Counted from the stretch's first letter, positions 1 through 10,209 are shown. The stretch: 64,000 bases of DNA from an uncultured Verrucomicrobia subdivision 3 bacterium (GCA_903922735.1 CAIXUZ010000072.1:29572-93571); one strand, 5' to 3'. The notes: generated by a model from the letters alone, not told the origin. Program-made: numbers and translations.

Positions 1-599
1 CCCAGGTCCAGCCGGTTCGCGGCGGCGACGGCGGGCCAGTTCAGGTCGTTTACGAAATACCAGTGGAGGTTGACGTAGTCGAATTCACCGCTGTTGACGG
101 CTTCAAGGATGATATCCGTGGTGGCGTGCGTGGAGAAGCCGATGTGTTGGCAGCGACCATCCTTTTGCAACTGCCGGGCAGCGTCGAGGCAGCCGCCTTT
201 TTTCAATGACCAGTCGAGCAACTCGCGGTTGTTGATGCCGTGCAGGGAGAGCAAGTCCACATGATCAAGCTTCAGGTAATTCATCGAAGTCTCGAAGGTT
301 TTCAGAAACTCGGCGGCGCTGGCCTGCGGTGCGGCTTTCGTCTGCACGATCATTTTGTCGCGAGGAATCTTGGGCAAGACTTCGCCGAGCTGCATTTCCG
401 AGGTGCCGTAGCCGCGGGCGGTCTCGATGTGGTTGATGCCGAGTTCGAGCGCGCGGTGGATGCAGGCTTCCAGATTTTCCTGGTTGGCGCGGGGGATGTC
501 CGACGGCGGCACATCCTGCCATTTGTGCTGATAGCGCATTCCGCCGCAGGAAATGACGGGCATCTGGAGGTTGGTGCGGCCAAAGCGACGATACTTCAT
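1..599 (-). CDS. aldo/keto reductase, C-terminus cut off by window edge
   Basis: The protein reads from ATG at 599 (MKYRRFGRTNLQMPVISCGG) and stays open to position 1, giving about 199 residues of a TIM-barrel aldo/keto reductase. The usual tetrad is visible: IETARGYG carries the catalytic Tyr but has Glu where Asp is usual, IVQTKAAP carries the Lys and DLLSLHGIN the His. It has no signal peptide, unlike the two Tat-exported homologues at 53-55 kb. The family performs NAD(P)H-linked carbonyl reduction; the substrate cannot be inferred. The start is supported by a promoter whose -10 box lies 7 nt upstream. Neighbouring coding sequence runs away on the other strand. Confidence 0.85.
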   Translation of the reverse strand, partial: MKYRRFGRTNLQMPVISCGGMRYQHKWQDVPPSDIPRANQENLEACIHRALELGINHIETARGYGTSEMQLGEVLPKIPRDKMIVQTKAAPQASAAEFLKTFETSMNYLKLDHVDLLSLHGINNRELLDWSLKKGGCLDAARQLQKDGRCQHIGFSTHATTDIILEAVNSGEFDYVNLHWYFVNDLNWPAVAAANRLDL

Positions 600-606
600 G
601 GCGCGA

Positions 607-635
607 AAAGTAAATTGTGATGGCTTGCAGCGCAA
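607..635 (-). promoter_or_regulatory. sigma70-like promoter of the aldo/keto reductase
   Basis: On the minus strand TTGCGC is followed by a 17-nt spacer and TACTTT, with only 7 nt between the -10 box and the ATG. This predicts a transcript that starts at or next to the start codon. Confidence 0.5.
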
Positions 636-836
636 GCGGCAGGATTCAGGGCAATGATAAAACAGCGGCTCGCGAGGAAGCTCGCCCCCCACCGATTTAT
701 GCGACGGTGGCGGTGCATTTATTGAAGTGAGGTCGCTGTTTTAGAGAAAATTATTGACGGTCACGCGTTGGTTTGATGAATTTAAGCCGCCGAATCGATT
801 GAATTGCCTTTTGCCTCATCAGAAAACAATCAACCC

Positions 837-3800
837 ATGAAAACAACAGCAGGTCGTGTCCAGCCAAATAACCTATGCCGCTTGCTGCCATTGCTGGCCG
901 CCTGCCTTATCGCGTGGCCTTTTGATTCCGTCAGGGCGGTTCCCGCCTCGCCGGAGCCAGTGGAGGTAACGCAACCGGATGGGACAAAAATCCGGCTGCG
1001 CCTGCGGGGCGACGAATATTTCTCGTGGCACGAGACCACCAACGGTTATGTGGTGGTCAAGGACGCCGGGGATGGATTTTGGAAATTTGCGCGGCCCGTG
1101 TCCGGCTTGGTGGAATTTCGGGCGGTTGCCGGGGCGCGAGTGGACAGGACAGATCCGGCGGGATTGGGGCTGAAGAAGCATGAATTGCCCGAGACGGCGA
1201 AGTTGCGGGCGCATGTTCAGGAGCGGCGGGAAGCCGTCCATGGAAAACGCGGTGGAACATCCGCGCCGAAGACGGGCATCAGCAGCACGCCATCCGTGCA
1301 GTCAAGCGAGCCGCCGCCGGAGGAGCAGTTGCCGGACGCGCCGCCCCAGCGGGTTCCAGTGGCCGGGGGCAGCGTGTCGGTCAGGAACATCGTGATTCTG
1401 GCCTGCTTCTCGAATCACTGGGATTCCGCGAACGGCACTGTTTTGTCGGCCTATGGGCGGGTGGCGACCAATGAATATGTGAGCCTCTACAATCAAACCG
1501 GCTACACCACGGATGGCGCGGCCGGGTCGGTGAAGGACTATTACAACGAAGTTTCCTACGGCAAACTAACGATTCAGTCCGTCATTACGGCGTGGGTCCA
1601 GCTGCCGCGCGAAGAAGCCTACTACCACGACAACCAGGGCGTGATGGCGGCGGATGCCATTGCGGCGGCGGCGGCGGCGGGATTTGATTTTTCGCAAGGC
1701 GATACGGACGGCGACGGCTGGGTGGACTGCCTGGACATCATTCACTCGGGTTACGGCGAAGAGGCGGGTGGCGGACTTCATCCTGACTGGGTCTGGTCGG
1801 TAAAAGGAAGCTTGAGCAGCCTGACGACGATGAATGGCGTGAAGATGAAGCCTTATCACACCGAGCCGGCGTTGCGCGGGGCTTCGGGCAGCGGCATCAT
1901 TCGCATCGGCGTCATCTGCCATGAAACCGGGCATTTCTTCGGCCTGCCCGACCTCTACGACACCAGCTACCTGACCGACGGCTTGGGCAATTGGTGCATC
2001 ATGTCCGGCGGATCATGGAACGGGTCGAGCGGGAGCAGTCCGGCGCATTTCAGCGCGTGGTGCAAGGTCTTTCTCGGGTTTGCCCAGCCGATGCTCATCC
2101 ATTCCAAAAACGGCGTTGCCCTGCCGCGCGTCGAAAATAACGCCGGGGTGGGAATGTTGCGTGATGGAATGGTCAACGGCGAATATTTCATGGTCGAGAA
2201 CCGCGCGAAGACCGGATTTGACAACACGGCGCAAATCTATCCGGGGCTGCTCGTGTATCACATCGCCGGTGAAAGTCCCGGCAATAATTCCAGTTCACAT
2301 CCCCACCCGCTGGTGCGAATCGAGGAGGCCGACGGCGATGCCTCGCTTGGTTTTACCCAGTTGTCCGGTTCCGAGGCGGGCGACGTGTGGACGAGCACCA
2401 GCGGATTGACGGGCGGATGGCGTGACCAGACCGGCAACACCAACACCAGCGCCATGCTTTATCAGACCAACACGTTGCCGTATCAGACCAACCTCTTTTA
2501 TGACCGTCCGGACAACCCAATCCGCTACACCTACAACCGGCTGACGAATTTTTCCGCCGCCGCCAGCAACATGACTTTTAACGCCCAGACCCTGAAAACG
2601 GACGCGCCCACGCAAAACGCGTTGCCCCCCAACTACACCGTCGCCTGGGCGGCGGCCTCCGAAGCGACCAAGTATGAAATCCAAGAGGGCGCCAGAGTCA
2701 CGCTCACCAGCCTCACCGACGGCGCGGAGGATGCTGATACAACTTTCGAGACCTGGCAACTTGGCGGCGGCGTGCAGCGGATCACCACCAACGGCTATGC
2801 CGGCACCTGTTCCTACGCGATGTTGATCGGAAAAGCCTCCGTGCATGCGCTGACGCTGCGCAAGCCGTTTATGGCTGGAACCGGCACCCTGATTTCCTTC
2901 CGCTTCAAGTCGCACATCTCCGCCGGCAACGGGTATCTCAAGGTTCAGATTTCCAAAGATGCAGGCGTGACGTGGAACACGCTTCTCACCACCAATGGTT
3001 ATGTTGATTCGTGGGCTTTGCAGACGAACAATTATGCCGCGCTCAACGCCAAGGGCATCAGCGCGGGCGATTCCTGCATCATCCGTTTCCTCGCAGACAT
3101 TGAGAGCGGCAGCGGCTGGTCGTCTTATCCGGCGTTCGGTTTTGCCCTGGACGACATCTCCATCGCGGGCGTGGAGATGGACGGTTACGGCAACTGGACC
3201 ACGCTGAACAGCAACGTCACGACAAATTATTATCCCGTCGCCGGCAAAACGAACAGCATCTACGCCTACCGCATCCAAGCCTATGCCAATGGAGCGTGGC
3301 AGGGTTACGGAGCCACAGGCGAAACCACGGTGGGGGCAAACCACGCGCCGACCTTCATCAGCAACCCAGTCGCAGGAAACGACGCGAACATCGGCAAAGC
3401 CTACTCTGCAACACTTGCCAGCCTGGGGACAGATCTCGATTCCAACGACGTGCTGACCTACTCGAAGATCAGCGGCCCGGCGTGGCTGACAGTCGCCACA
3501 AATGGCACGCTTTCCGGGACACCCGTCCCGACTGATCTGGGCACGAACACCTTCACCGTGCGCATGACCGACCTGGTCGGCGCTTACGCCGAGGCGCAAC
3601 TCATCATCTTTGTGAACCCGCCGAGCACGCCATTGAGTTCAGGCCTGGTGGCGTATCTGCCATTCGACGCCGACTTCCGTGATTATTCCGGCCTGCACAA
3701 CGATCCCGGCTTGAGCAATGTGAATGTGCGCGCCGCCGGCTACCTCGGCGGGAAAGCTTATGTGCTGACCAATGGCGGCTATTTAAGCTTCGGTCTCGCC

Positions 3801-4832
3801 CCCAATCTTCATTTCAACGACGACTCGGCGGGCAACACCAACAGCTTCAGCATTTCGTTCTGGGCGAAAATTCCACCCGGCAGCTATTCAGGGGAGCCGC
3901 CTTACATTGCAAACAAGGACTGGTTGCTTGATGGAACCGGTTGGACGTTGGCCAGTGGTCCAGGAACTAGTAGTCAGGGCTTCTTTCAGATGAACTTTGA
4001 TGAGGATTTGGCCAACCCCCGCAACTACGATGCAACGAGTACGGCTCTGACCAATGGTTGGCACCATTACTTGGTGGTATTTCAGCGTAATGGCACGCGC
4101 ACCTGCTACACTTACATTGACGGCTCGCAGGCCGACAGCCAGGCGATGTATGCCACTGACTCAGCCATTGACTTAGCTAATTTGCCTTTGAACATCGGCC
4201 AGGACGGCACCGGCGCGGGCACGCGCGGGCGTTGGACCAACGCACTGATGGACGACTTCGGCTTCTGGCGTCGCGCTCTGACGGCGGCGGAAGTGACCGC
4301 AATTTATTCCGCCGGCACGAACGGCTACAGCCTGACCTATGCGGAAGCCGCACCGGTCATCACCAACCAGCCGACGGACACCGTTGTGGCACCCGGAAGC
4401 CCGCTAAATTTGAACATTGGCGCACTCAGCGCCGTGCGCCCTGCCTATCAGTGGCGCTTCAATGGCGCGGCCCTTGCAAACGCGACGAATGCGGCTTACA
4501 CGATTGCGAGCGTGGCCCAGACGAATTTCGGCAACTATGACGTGGTGGTGACAAACCTCTACGGCACAACGTTCAGCCGGCTGGCGGCAGTGGCTTCGCC
4601 GGTGTCCATCACCCCGACGAACATCCTAGCCACCGTCAGCGGCAACAGTCTCATTCTAAGCTGGCCCGGCGATCATACGGGCTGGACCTTGCAGACACAG
4701 ACCAACTCGCCGTCGACCGGCCTCGGCACGAACTGGGTGGATGTGCCGGGTTCAAGTTCGGTCAATCGGGTCACCAACGTCACCCAGCCGGTAAACGGTT
4801 CGGTGTTCTACCGTTTGAAATACAAGCCATAA
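837..4832 (+). CDS. secreted M6-family (immune inhibitor A-like) metalloprotease, multidomain
   Basis: A 1331-aa exported protein. I chose ATG 837 over an in-frame TTG at 804 because it gives a clean signal peptide (basic start, hydrophobic LLPLLAACLIAWPF, cleavage near SVRA-VP). The zinc site HETGHFFGLPD is at residues 362-372 (HExxHxxGxxD), as in M6 proteases. Behind the protease region come a beta-sandwich, a putative Ig-like (He_PIG) domain about 835-930, a LamG/concanavalin-like domain about 933-1165, an Ig-like domain about 1170-1255, and a C-terminal 'LSWPGDHTGWTLQTQTN' domain common in verrucomicrobial secreted proteins. It probably degrades extracellular protein; the added domains suggest binding to polymers or surfaces. 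Confidence 0.88.
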   Translation: MKTTAGRVQPNNLCRLLPLLAACLIAWPFDSVRAVPASPEPVEVTQPDGTKIRLRLRGDEYFSWHETTNGYVVVKDAGDGFWKFARPVSGLVEFRAVAGARVDRTDPAGLGLKKHELPETAKLRAHVQERREAVHGKRGGTSAPKTGISSTPSVQSSEPPPEEQLPDAPPQRVPVAGGSVSVRNIVILACFSNHWDSANGTVLSAYGRVATNEYVSLYNQTGYTTDGAAGSVKDYYNEVSYGKLTIQSVITAWVQLPREEAYYHDNQGVMAADAIAAAAAAGFDFSQGDTDGDGWVDCLDIIHSGYGEEAGGGLHPDWVWSVKGSLSSLTTMNGVKMKPYHTEPALRGASGSGIIRIGVICHETGHFFGLPDLYDTSYLTDGLGNWCIMSGGSWNGSSGSSPAHFSAWCKVFLGFAQPMLIHSKNGVALPRVENNAGVGMLRDGMVNGEYFMVENRAKTGFDNTAQIYPGLLVYHIAGESPGNNSSSHPHPLVRIEEADGDASLGFTQLSGSEAGDVWTSTSGLTGGWRDQTGNTNTSAMLYQTNTLPYQTNLFYDRPDNPIRYTYNRLTNFSAAASNMTFNAQTLKTDAPTQNALPPNYTVAWAAASEATKYEIQEGARVTLTSLTDGAEDADTTFETWQLGGGVQRITTNGYAGTCSYAMLIGKASVHALTLRKPFMAGTGTLISFRFKSHISAGNGYLKVQISKDAGVTWNTLLTTNGYVDSWALQTNNYAALNAKGISAGDSCIIRFLADIESGSGWSSYPAFGFALDDISIAGVEMDGYGNWTTLNSNVTTNYYPVAGKTNSIYAYRIQAYANGAWQGYGATGETTVGANHAPTFISNPVAGNDANIGKAYSATLASLGTDLDSNDVLTYSKISGPAWLTVATNGTLSGTPVPTDLGTNTFTVRMTDLVGAYAEAQLIIFVNPPSTPLSSGLVAYLPFDADFRDYSGLHNDPGLSNVNVRAAGYLGGKAYVLTNGGYLSFGLAPNLHFNDDSAGNTNSFSISFWAKIPPGSYSGEPPYIANKDWLLDGTGWTLASGPGTSSQGFFQMNFDEDLANPRNYDATSTALTNGWHHYLVVFQRNGTRTCYTYIDGSQADSQAMYATDSAIDLANLPLNIGQDGTGAGTRGRWTNALMDDFGFWRRALTAAEVTAIYSAGTNGYSLTYAEAAPVITNQPTDTVVAPGSPLNLNIGALSAVRPAYQWRFNGAALANATNAAYTIASVAQTNFGNYDVVVTNLYGTTFSRLAAVASPVSITPTNILATVSGNSLILSWPGDHTGWTLQTQTNSPSTGLGTNWVDVPGSSSVNRVTNVTQPVNGSVFYRLKYKP

Positions 4833-4919
4833 GCTGCCTGGCAAAGATTCCGAAGCCGGTTTCTGAAAAAGGTTCCGGCCTTAATTGCCCCGCCTGCCGT
4901 CGTAGTCGTTCCGATTGCC

Positions 4920-4947
4920 TTGCGCGGCGGGGAAAATTTGTTATCGT
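4920..4947 (+). promoter_or_regulatory. putative promoter of dapL
   Basis: TTGCGC, a 16-nt spacer and TATCGT lie 25 nt before the dapL start. The -35 is good and the -10 moderate. Confidence 0.4.
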
Positions 4948-4972
4948 CACGGCCTTCGATTTGTAAATTTTT

Positions 4973-6211
4973 ATGGCATACCTCAACGACAATTATCTCA
5001 AGCTCAAAGCGGGCTATCTGTTTCCCGAAATCGGCCGGCGCGTAAAGGTGTTCTGCGACGCGAATCCCGAAGCCGCCCGGCGGCTCATCCGCTGCGGCAT
5101 CGGCGATGTGACCGAGCCGCTGCCATCCGCCGCCATCGCCGCGATGCACCAGGCCGTGGACGAAATGGCGGCGCGCGAGACGTTCAAGGGCTACGGTCCG
5201 GAGCAGGGCTACGACTGGCTGCGTCATGCCATCGCGCAAAATGATTTCCGTGACCGGGGCATCGACGTGGCCGATGATGAAATTTTCATCAGCGACGGCT
5301 CGAAGTGCGATTGCGGCAACATTCTCGACATCCTTGGCAGCAAAAACAAAATCGCCATCAGCGATCCGGTTTATCCCGTCTATGTGGATACGAACGTGAT
5401 GGCTGGACACACCGGCGAAGCCAATGAAGCCGGCGCTTATGCCAAGCTCGTTTATCTGCCGTGCAAGCCGGGCAACGGTTTCATTCCCGAACCGCCGAAG
5501 AAGCATGTGGATGTGATTTATCTCTGCTCGCCGAACAATCCGACCGGGGCCGCCGCCACGCGCGAGCAGCTTGAAGCGTGGGTAAAATATGCGCTGGAGC
5601 ACAAGTCGGTCATTCTCTTCGACGCGGCTTACGAGGCTTACATCACCGAGGCGGGCGTGCCGCACTCCATTTACGAAATTCCCGGCGCCCGCGAGTGCGC
5701 GATTGAGTTTCGCAGCTGCTCCAAGAACGGCGGCTTCACTGGCGTGCGCTGCGCTTACACGGTCGTTCCCAAATCGCTCAACGCGCAGACGAAGAACGGC
5801 GAGTGCAAGCCGCTGCATCCGCTGTGGAACCGCCGCTCGACGACGAAATTCAACGGCGTCAGCTACATTGTCCAGCGGGCGGCGGAAGCGCTGTATTCGC
5901 CGGAAGGCAAAACGCAGGTTGCGGAACTCATCAAGCATTATCTTGGTAACGCTGAAGTTCTCCGCAAGGGCGCGAAGAAAGCCGGCTTGAAGGTTTTTGG
6001 CGGCGTCAATGCGCCTTACATCTGGGTGCGCACGCCCAAAAGCGTCACCAGTTGGCAGGCGTTCGACAAGATTTTAAACGACGCGAATGTGGTCATCACG
6101 CCTGGCTCCGGCTTTGGTTCGAAGGGCGAGGGTTATTTCCGCATCAGCGCGTTCAACAGCCGTGCCAATGCCGAGGAAGTCGCGCGGCGCTTGCAGGAAT
6201 TGAAATGGTGA
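4973..6211 (+). CDS. dapL: LL-diaminopimelate aminotransferase
   Basis: A 412-aa fold-type I PLP aminotransferase, full length for DapL. It converts tetrahydrodipicolinate directly to LL-diaminopimelate using glutamate, bypassing the succinylase/acetylase steps of lysine and peptidoglycan synthesis. The N-terminus ([19 protein letters not shown]), the [12 protein letters not shown] segment, SPNNPTGA and the PLP-binding lysine K251 in [12 protein letters not shown] match the family. DapL is characteristic of plants, Chlamydiae and Verrucomicrobia. The stop overlaps the ATG of the next gene by 7 nt, so the two are probably co-transcribed. No other lysine gene is nearby. Confidence 0.95.
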   Translation: MAYLNDNYLKLKAGYLFPEIGRRVKVFCDANPEAARRLIRCGIGDVTEPLPSAAIAAMHQAVDEMAARETFKGYGPEQGYDWLRHAIAQNDFRDRGIDVADDEIFISDGSKCDCGNILDILGSKNKIAISDPVYPVYVDTNVMAGHTGEANEAGAYAKLVYLPCKPGNGFIPEPPKKHVDVIYLCSPNNPTGAAATREQLEAWVKYALEHKSVILFDAAYEAYITEAGVPHSIYEIPGARECAIEFRSCSKNGGFTGVRCAYTVVPKSLNAQTKNGECKPLHPLWNRRSTTKFNGVSYIVQRAAEALYSPEGKTQVAELIKHYLGNAEVLRKGAKKAGLKVFGGVNAPYIWVRTPKSVTSWQAFDKILNDANVVITPGSGFGSKGEGYFRISAFNSRANAEEVARRLQELKW

Positions 6212-7119
6212 AGCGTTTCGCTGTCATCGGTGTTTTCCTGCTGGCGGCATTGCCGGTGTCCGCCGCGCCGCCCGATGGCGATGCGCAGATTCGCGGTGGG
6301 GCAGGGGATTCCACAATTATTATCACGACCAAGCGACGACTGGCGGGGGCGATTCATTCGCTGAAGTGGAACGGCAAAGAGTTCATCAATTCCGCCGATC
6401 ACGGACGCCAATTGCAATCGGCGTCATCGTTTGACAACACGCCGACGGCCAACGCGGAAACCTTCAATCCCACCGAAGCCGGTTCGCGTCGCGACGGGGC
6501 AGGGAATAATTCCACCAGTCATCTGATTGAGTTGGTTGCGAGCGGGAATCATCTCCACACGAAAACGCAAATGGCATTCTGGCTCGCGCCGGGCGAGCGT
6601 TCGGAAGGTCAACTGGCGCGAAACGTCAACACGCTTTCCGATTATCTGCTGACGAAGGATGTGACCATTGGGTTCGGGCGCTGGCCGCAAGCCTTGGATT
6701 ATCGGGTCACATTTTCGGTTCCGGCCAGCGCCCACAATATTTATGCGCAGTTTGAGGCGCTCACGGGATATATGCCACCGGAGTTTGACCATTTCTGGGA
6801 ATTCAACCCCAAAAACCAGAAGCTCCAACCCTTGGATTACGGGCCGGGAGAAATAAGGAATCCTGTGGTGCTCGCCACGGCCGACGGCAAATATGCGATG
6901 GGAATTTATTCACTGAATGAAAAACCGCCGGACACCAGCGGACCCGGCTATGGCCGCTGGTATTTTGAGCGGGCGCGGGTGGCCAAGTGGAACTGCGTCT
7001 TTCGCGTTCGCAAGCCAAACGGCATTCCCGGGGGCGAATACGGTTGCCGGATGCTGGTCCCGGTGGGCACGCTGGCCCAGGTTGAAGCGATGCTGCGCGA
7101 CTGGCGGGAGTTGAAGTAA
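6205..7119 (+). CDS. secreted protein of unknown function
   Basis: A 304-aa protein starting at ATG 6205, which overlaps the end of dapL. This start gives a typical Sec signal peptide ([20 protein letters not shown], cleavage before APP). The mature part is rich in beta-strand-like segments with many aromatic residues ([32 protein letters not shown]), suggesting a beta-sandwich or sugar-mutarotase-like fold. I do not recognise a defined family. Coupling to dapL is positional only; there is no obvious functional link to lysine synthesis. Codon use is like its neighbours. Confidence 0.75.
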   Translation: MVKRFAVIGVFLLAALPVSAAPPDGDAQIRGGAGDSTIIITTKRRLAGAIHSLKWNGKEFINSADHGRQLQSASSFDNTPTANAETFNPTEAGSRRDGAGNNSTSHLIELVASGNHLHTKTQMAFWLAPGERSEGQLARNVNTLSDYLLTKDVTIGFGRWPQALDYRVTFSVPASAHNIYAQFEALTGYMPPEFDHFWEFNPKNQKLQPLDYGPGEIRNPVVLATADGKYAMGIYSLNEKPPDTSGPGYGRWYFERARVAKWNCVFRVRKPNGIPGGEYGCRMLVPVGTLAQVEAMLRDWRELK

Positions 7120-7132
7120 ATGAATTTCAGCA

Positions 7133-7160
7133 TTGCCGGCAGGAACATTTTTGCTATCCT
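7133..7160 (+). promoter_or_regulatory. putative promoter of the small basic protein gene
   Basis: TTGCCG, a 16-nt spacer and TATCCT precede the gene at 7200 and leave a leader of roughly 35 nt. A GGAACC-like ribosome site follows. Confidence 0.45.
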
Positions 7161-7199
7161 GACCGCTCGTTTTTAACCGGAACCTTTAAAAAATAATTT

Positions 7200-7355
7200 A
7201 TGTCACAGCATCGCAGTCTCCGCGCCGCGTCCGCCCTTGGCGGCAAACGCAATGTCCTCAAACGCTTCGAGCGCACGGCGCTCCTGGAAAAGCGCGGCCA
7301 GCGCAAAACCGGCGATAAGATCACCGGTCTGCGCAAGACCAAGCCGGAAGCCTGA
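7200..7355 (+). CDS. small basic protein (PVC-type, TIGR04137-like)
   Basis: A 51-aa, strongly basic protein (MSQHRSLRAASALGGKRNVL at the start, KITGLRKTKPEA at the end). This sequence is nearly invariant among Chlamydiae, Verrucomicrobia and Lentisphaerae and is, as I recall, TIGR04137. Its function is not established; the charge and conservation suggest binding to RNA or the ribosome, which is inference. It has its own promoter and sits just upstream of the rRNA pseudouridine synthase gene. It is the best single taxonomic marker in the window. It falls below many length cut-offs for gene calling. Confidence 0.9.
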   Translation: MSQHRSLRAASALGGKRNVLKRFERTALLEKRGQRKTGDKITGLRKTKPEA

Positions 7356-7446
7356 TCATTTGCGATTTGCGATCTTCGATTTGCGATTCGACTGTTCGCA
7401 GGGCGGGGTTTTAATCGTAAATCGGCAATCGTAAATCGTAAAGCTT
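7356..7446. repeat. short degenerate repeats between two genes
   Basis: ATTTGCGAT occurs three times at the left and AATCGTAAATCG twice at the right. The two halves are partly inverted copies of each other and could form a weak hairpin. There is no coding potential. It may be a decayed repeat element or a weak terminator of the small gene. Confidence 0.4.
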
Positions 7447-8157
7447 GTGGTTCGCTTGCAAAAATTTCTCGCCGATGCCGGTGTGGCTTCCCGCCGGGCC
7501 GGCGAGCAGTTCATTTTGGAAGGGCGCGTCGCCGTCAACGGTCAGGTCGTCCGGCTGCTGGGTTCCAAGATCGATCCCGCCCATGACAAGGTGGCGGTGG
7601 ATGGCAAATTTGTCCGGGCCAAAAAGCTGGTATATATCGCCCTGAACAAACCGGTCCGCTGTGTTTGTTCGCGGAAAGATGAACTGAACCGGCCCACCAT
7701 TTATGAATTGCTGCCGCGCGAATGGGATTCCGTCCAGTCGGTCGGGCGGCTGGACTACAACACCGAAGGATTGATTTTTCTGACGAATGATGGACAATTC
7801 GCCCTGCGCCTGACGCATCCGCGCTACGGCATCCGCAAAAAATACCTGGCGAGTGTCGAGGGCGACGTGACGCAGGCGATGCTGGCGCTTTTCCGGAGCG
7901 GCATTTTTCACGAAGGTGAAAGACTGAAAGCGCTCGCCACAAAAATGATTTCGCACACCCGCGCCAAAAGCGTGGTGGAACTGGAACTGGGCGAAGGCAA
8001 GAATCGCGAAGTGCGGCGCTTGTTTGAATCGCAGGGGTTGCTGGTGAAAAAATTGCAGCGGACGCAGATCGGGAAGATCCGGCTCGGCGAGTTGAAGCCG
8101 GGCAAATGGCGGACGCTGAACGAGACGGAAATCAAAACTTTGACTTCAGATTTATGA
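7447..8157 (+). CDS. rluB: rRNA pseudouridine synthase, RluB/RsuA family
   Basis: A 236-aa protein with an N-terminal S4 RNA-binding domain (RLQKFLADAGVASRRAGEQF, about residues 2-60) and a pseudouridine synthase domain with the catalytic aspartate in GRLDYNTEG (about residues 98-106). The C-terminal part EGKNREVRRLFE is also diagnostic. It isomerises a uridine in rRNA; homologues modify the large-subunit peptidyl transferase region (RluB) or 16S (RsuA), and the sequence does not decide between these with certainty. The start is GTG 7447. The stop overlaps the next ATG (ATGA), indicating translational coupling. Confidence 0.9.
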   Translation: MVRLQKFLADAGVASRRAGEQFILEGRVAVNGQVVRLLGSKIDPAHDKVAVDGKFVRAKKLVYIALNKPVRCVCSRKDELNRPTIYELLPREWDSVQSVGRLDYNTEGLIFLTNDGQFALRLTHPRYGIRKKYLASVEGDVTQAMLALFRSGIFHEGERLKALATKMISHTRAKSVVELELGEGKNREVRRLFESQGLLVKKLQRTQIGKIRLGELKPGKWRTLNETEIKTLTSDL

Positions 8158-9326
8158 AAACGAACTGCTGGTTGGTTTTAGGAACGATGCTGGCCACGGC
8201 TGCCGTGGCGCAGGTGAACACGAACAAATTGCCGGAAATTCCCCCGCCGGCGACCGCGGTGACCTTGACGGCACCTGTCGTCGCGCCGCTGGAAATCAAA
8301 ACCAACGCGCCAGTGAAAAAAGCGGTGGCGGCCAAGTCTAAACCCAGGAAAAAAGTGGCGGCCAAAGCGCCTGCCGCTGCGCTTGAAAAAAAATCCGCCT
8401 TCCAGCCGATCACGCTGGTGCCCGGTCCGGCGACCGTCGCGGTGGATAATCTAAATTTGCGCGGTCAGGCTGGTTTGAAGGGTGAAGTCATCGGGCATGT
8501 GAAAAAAGGTGACCCGGTAACTGTGGTCTGCGAAATCAACCTCGATAAGCCTAAAACCGGCGAGCCAGCGCAGTGGGCCAAGATCCAGTTGCCATCCGGC
8601 ATGAAAGTCTGGGTGAATTCCAAGTTCATCGACGCCACGAACAAGACGGTTTCCGTTAAAAAACTGAACCTGCGCGGCGGCCCGGGCGAAAATTTCAGCG
8701 TGCTCGGCATTTTGGAGAAAGGCGCGACCATCACCGAAGTTGTCAGCAAGGGTGACTGGACGCAGATTGAAGCGCCGACGAATGCCTTCGCGTTTGTGAC
8801 GGCCAGCTACTTGAAACAGGAAGCGCCCGTGGCTCCCGTCGTGGCACCCGTGGTTCAGCCCCTGCCGGCAACCACTAATGCCGTAGCCGAGCCGCAGCCG
8901 ATTGTGGCGACCCCGCCGGTCACTCCGGCGGTTGATACCAATGTTCCTGCGCCGGCACCAACGGTTGCGCCAGTGATTCCGGTGATGCCGGCTCCAGCAG
9001 TGTTGGAAACCAACCTCCCACCGCCGCCTCCGCGCGTGGTCACGCACGAAGGATTTGTGCGTTCATCGGCCAGTCTGGTCGCGCCGACCTATTTCGAGCT
9101 TTACGACCCGGCGACCGGCACCGCGATTAACTACCTCTACACGACCACGACCAATTTGAACGTTTCCCGCTACAATGGGTTGCATATCGTTGTGACCGGC
9201 GAGGAAGGCATGGACAAGCGCTGGAAGGACACGCCGGTGCTGACCATCCAGAAAATCTACGTGCTGTCCACCAACCGTCCCGTTGTCACCCATCTCACCA
9301 CTCCCCGTGGCGCCAAATCTCATTGA
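8154..9326 (+). CDS. exported bacterial SH3-domain protein
   Basis: A 390-aa protein from ATG 8154, overlapping rluB by 4 nt. The signal peptide ends near TAAVAQ. An Ala/Pro/Lys-rich linker is followed by two SH3b-type repeats (about residues 98-160, VDNLNLRGQAGLKGEVIGHV, and 164-220, KKLNLRGGPGENFSVLGIL), then a Pro/Val/Ala-rich stretch and a C-terminal domain with LNVSRYNGLHIVVTGEEG. SH3b modules usually bind peptidoglycan or proteins at the envelope. The function is otherwise unknown. The reading frame overlaps the folD start region. Confidence 0.8.
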   Translation: MKTNCWLVLGTMLATAAVAQVNTNKLPEIPPPATAVTLTAPVVAPLEIKTNAPVKKAVAAKSKPRKKVAAKAPAAALEKKSAFQPITLVPGPATVAVDNLNLRGQAGLKGEVIGHVKKGDPVTVVCEINLDKPKTGEPAQWAKIQLPSGMKVWVNSKFIDATNKTVSVKKLNLRGGPGENFSVLGILEKGATITEVVSKGDWTQIEAPTNAFAFVTASYLKQEAPVAPVVAPVVQPLPATTNAVAEPQPIVATPPVTPAVDTNVPAPAPTVAPVIPVMPAPAVLETNLPPPPPRVVTHEGFVRSSASLVAPTYFELYDPATGTAINYLYTTTTNLNVSRYNGLHIVVTGEEGMDKRWKDTPVLTIQKIYVLSTNRPVVTHLTTPRGAKSH

Positions 9327-10203
9327 CGGACGCGCCATCGCCGCGCAGATCCAGCGTGAGCTGGCTGCGCGGGTGGCGGCTTTGAAGCAGCGTGACATCG
9401 TTCCCGGGCTGGCCTTTATCCGCGTCGGCGAAGATGCGGCGTCCAAAGTCTATGTCGGCCGCAAGGAAAAAGCCTGTGCTGAGCTCGGCATCATTTCGGA
9501 AACCCACATTTTGCCGGATAAAACTTCCGAGCCGGAACTGCTGGGTTTGATTGGAAAATTAAATGCCGCCCCGCACCTTCACGGCATTCTCGTTCAGGCA
9601 CCGCTGCCGAAACATATTCGCGAATCGGTGGTTTTCTCCACCGTGTCGCCGGCGAAAGACGTGGACGGCTTTCATCCGGTCAACGTCGGCAAACTGATGC
9701 TGGGCGACGAAAGCGGCTTCAAGCCCTGCACGCCCGCCGGGGTCGTGGAACTGCTCCTCCGTTCGGGCGTGAAGACGGAAGGCGCGGAAGTGGTGGTGCT
9801 GGGGCGTGGCAATATTGTCGGCAAGCCCATGGCGGCGATGCTCTGCCAGAAGGGCCGGGCGGCCAACAGCACCGTGACCATCTGCCATTCCGCCACCCGC
9901 GACATCCAAGCGCATTGCCGGCGGGCGGATATCATTGTGGCGGCGATGGGCGTGGCCGAATTTGTGAAGGCGGACATGGTCAAGCCCGGAGCCGTGGTGA
10001 TGGATGTGGGCGTGAACCGCGTTCCCGATCCCACCACGAAGACCGGCACGAAACTGGTCGGCGACGTCGCGTTTGCGGAAGTGCAGCCGATTGCCGGAAA
10101 AATCACCCCGAATCCCGGCGGTGTTGGACCCATGACGATTGCCATGCTGCTGCAAAACACGGTGCGCGCGGCGGAAATATTTTTAAACACCAATACCCAA
10201 TAA
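9307..10203 (+). CDS. folD: bifunctional methylenetetrahydrofolate dehydrogenase/cyclohydrolase
   Basis: About 298 aa from GTG 9307 (MAPNLIDGRAIAAQIQ); a TTG at 9283 would add eight residues. Both starts lie inside the end of the SH3 gene. The diagnostic motifs are present: YVGRKEKACAELGI with the catalytic lysine, PAKDVDGFHPVNVGKL, GRGNIVGKPMAAML for NADP binding, and TPNPGGVGPMTIAML. FolD interconverts 5,10-methylene- and 10-formyl-tetrahydrofolate for purine, fMet and one-carbon metabolism in the cytosol. It is the last gene but one of the 7.4-10.6 kb run. The start is the only doubtful point. Confidence 0.95.
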   Translation: MAPNLIDGRAIAAQIQRELAARVAALKQRDIVPGLAFIRVGEDAASKVYVGRKEKACAELGIISETHILPDKTSEPELLGLIGKLNAAPHLHGILVQAPLPKHIRESVVFSTVSPAKDVDGFHPVNVGKLMLGDESGFKPCTPAGVVELLLRSGVKTEGAEVVVLGRGNIVGKPMAAMLCQKGRAANSTVTICHSATRDIQAHCRRADIIVAAMGVAEFVKADMVKPGAVVMDVGVNRVPDPTTKTGTKLVGDVAFAEVQPIAGKITPNPGGVGPMTIAMLLQNTVRAAEIFLNTNTQ

Positions 10204-10209
10204 TTATTA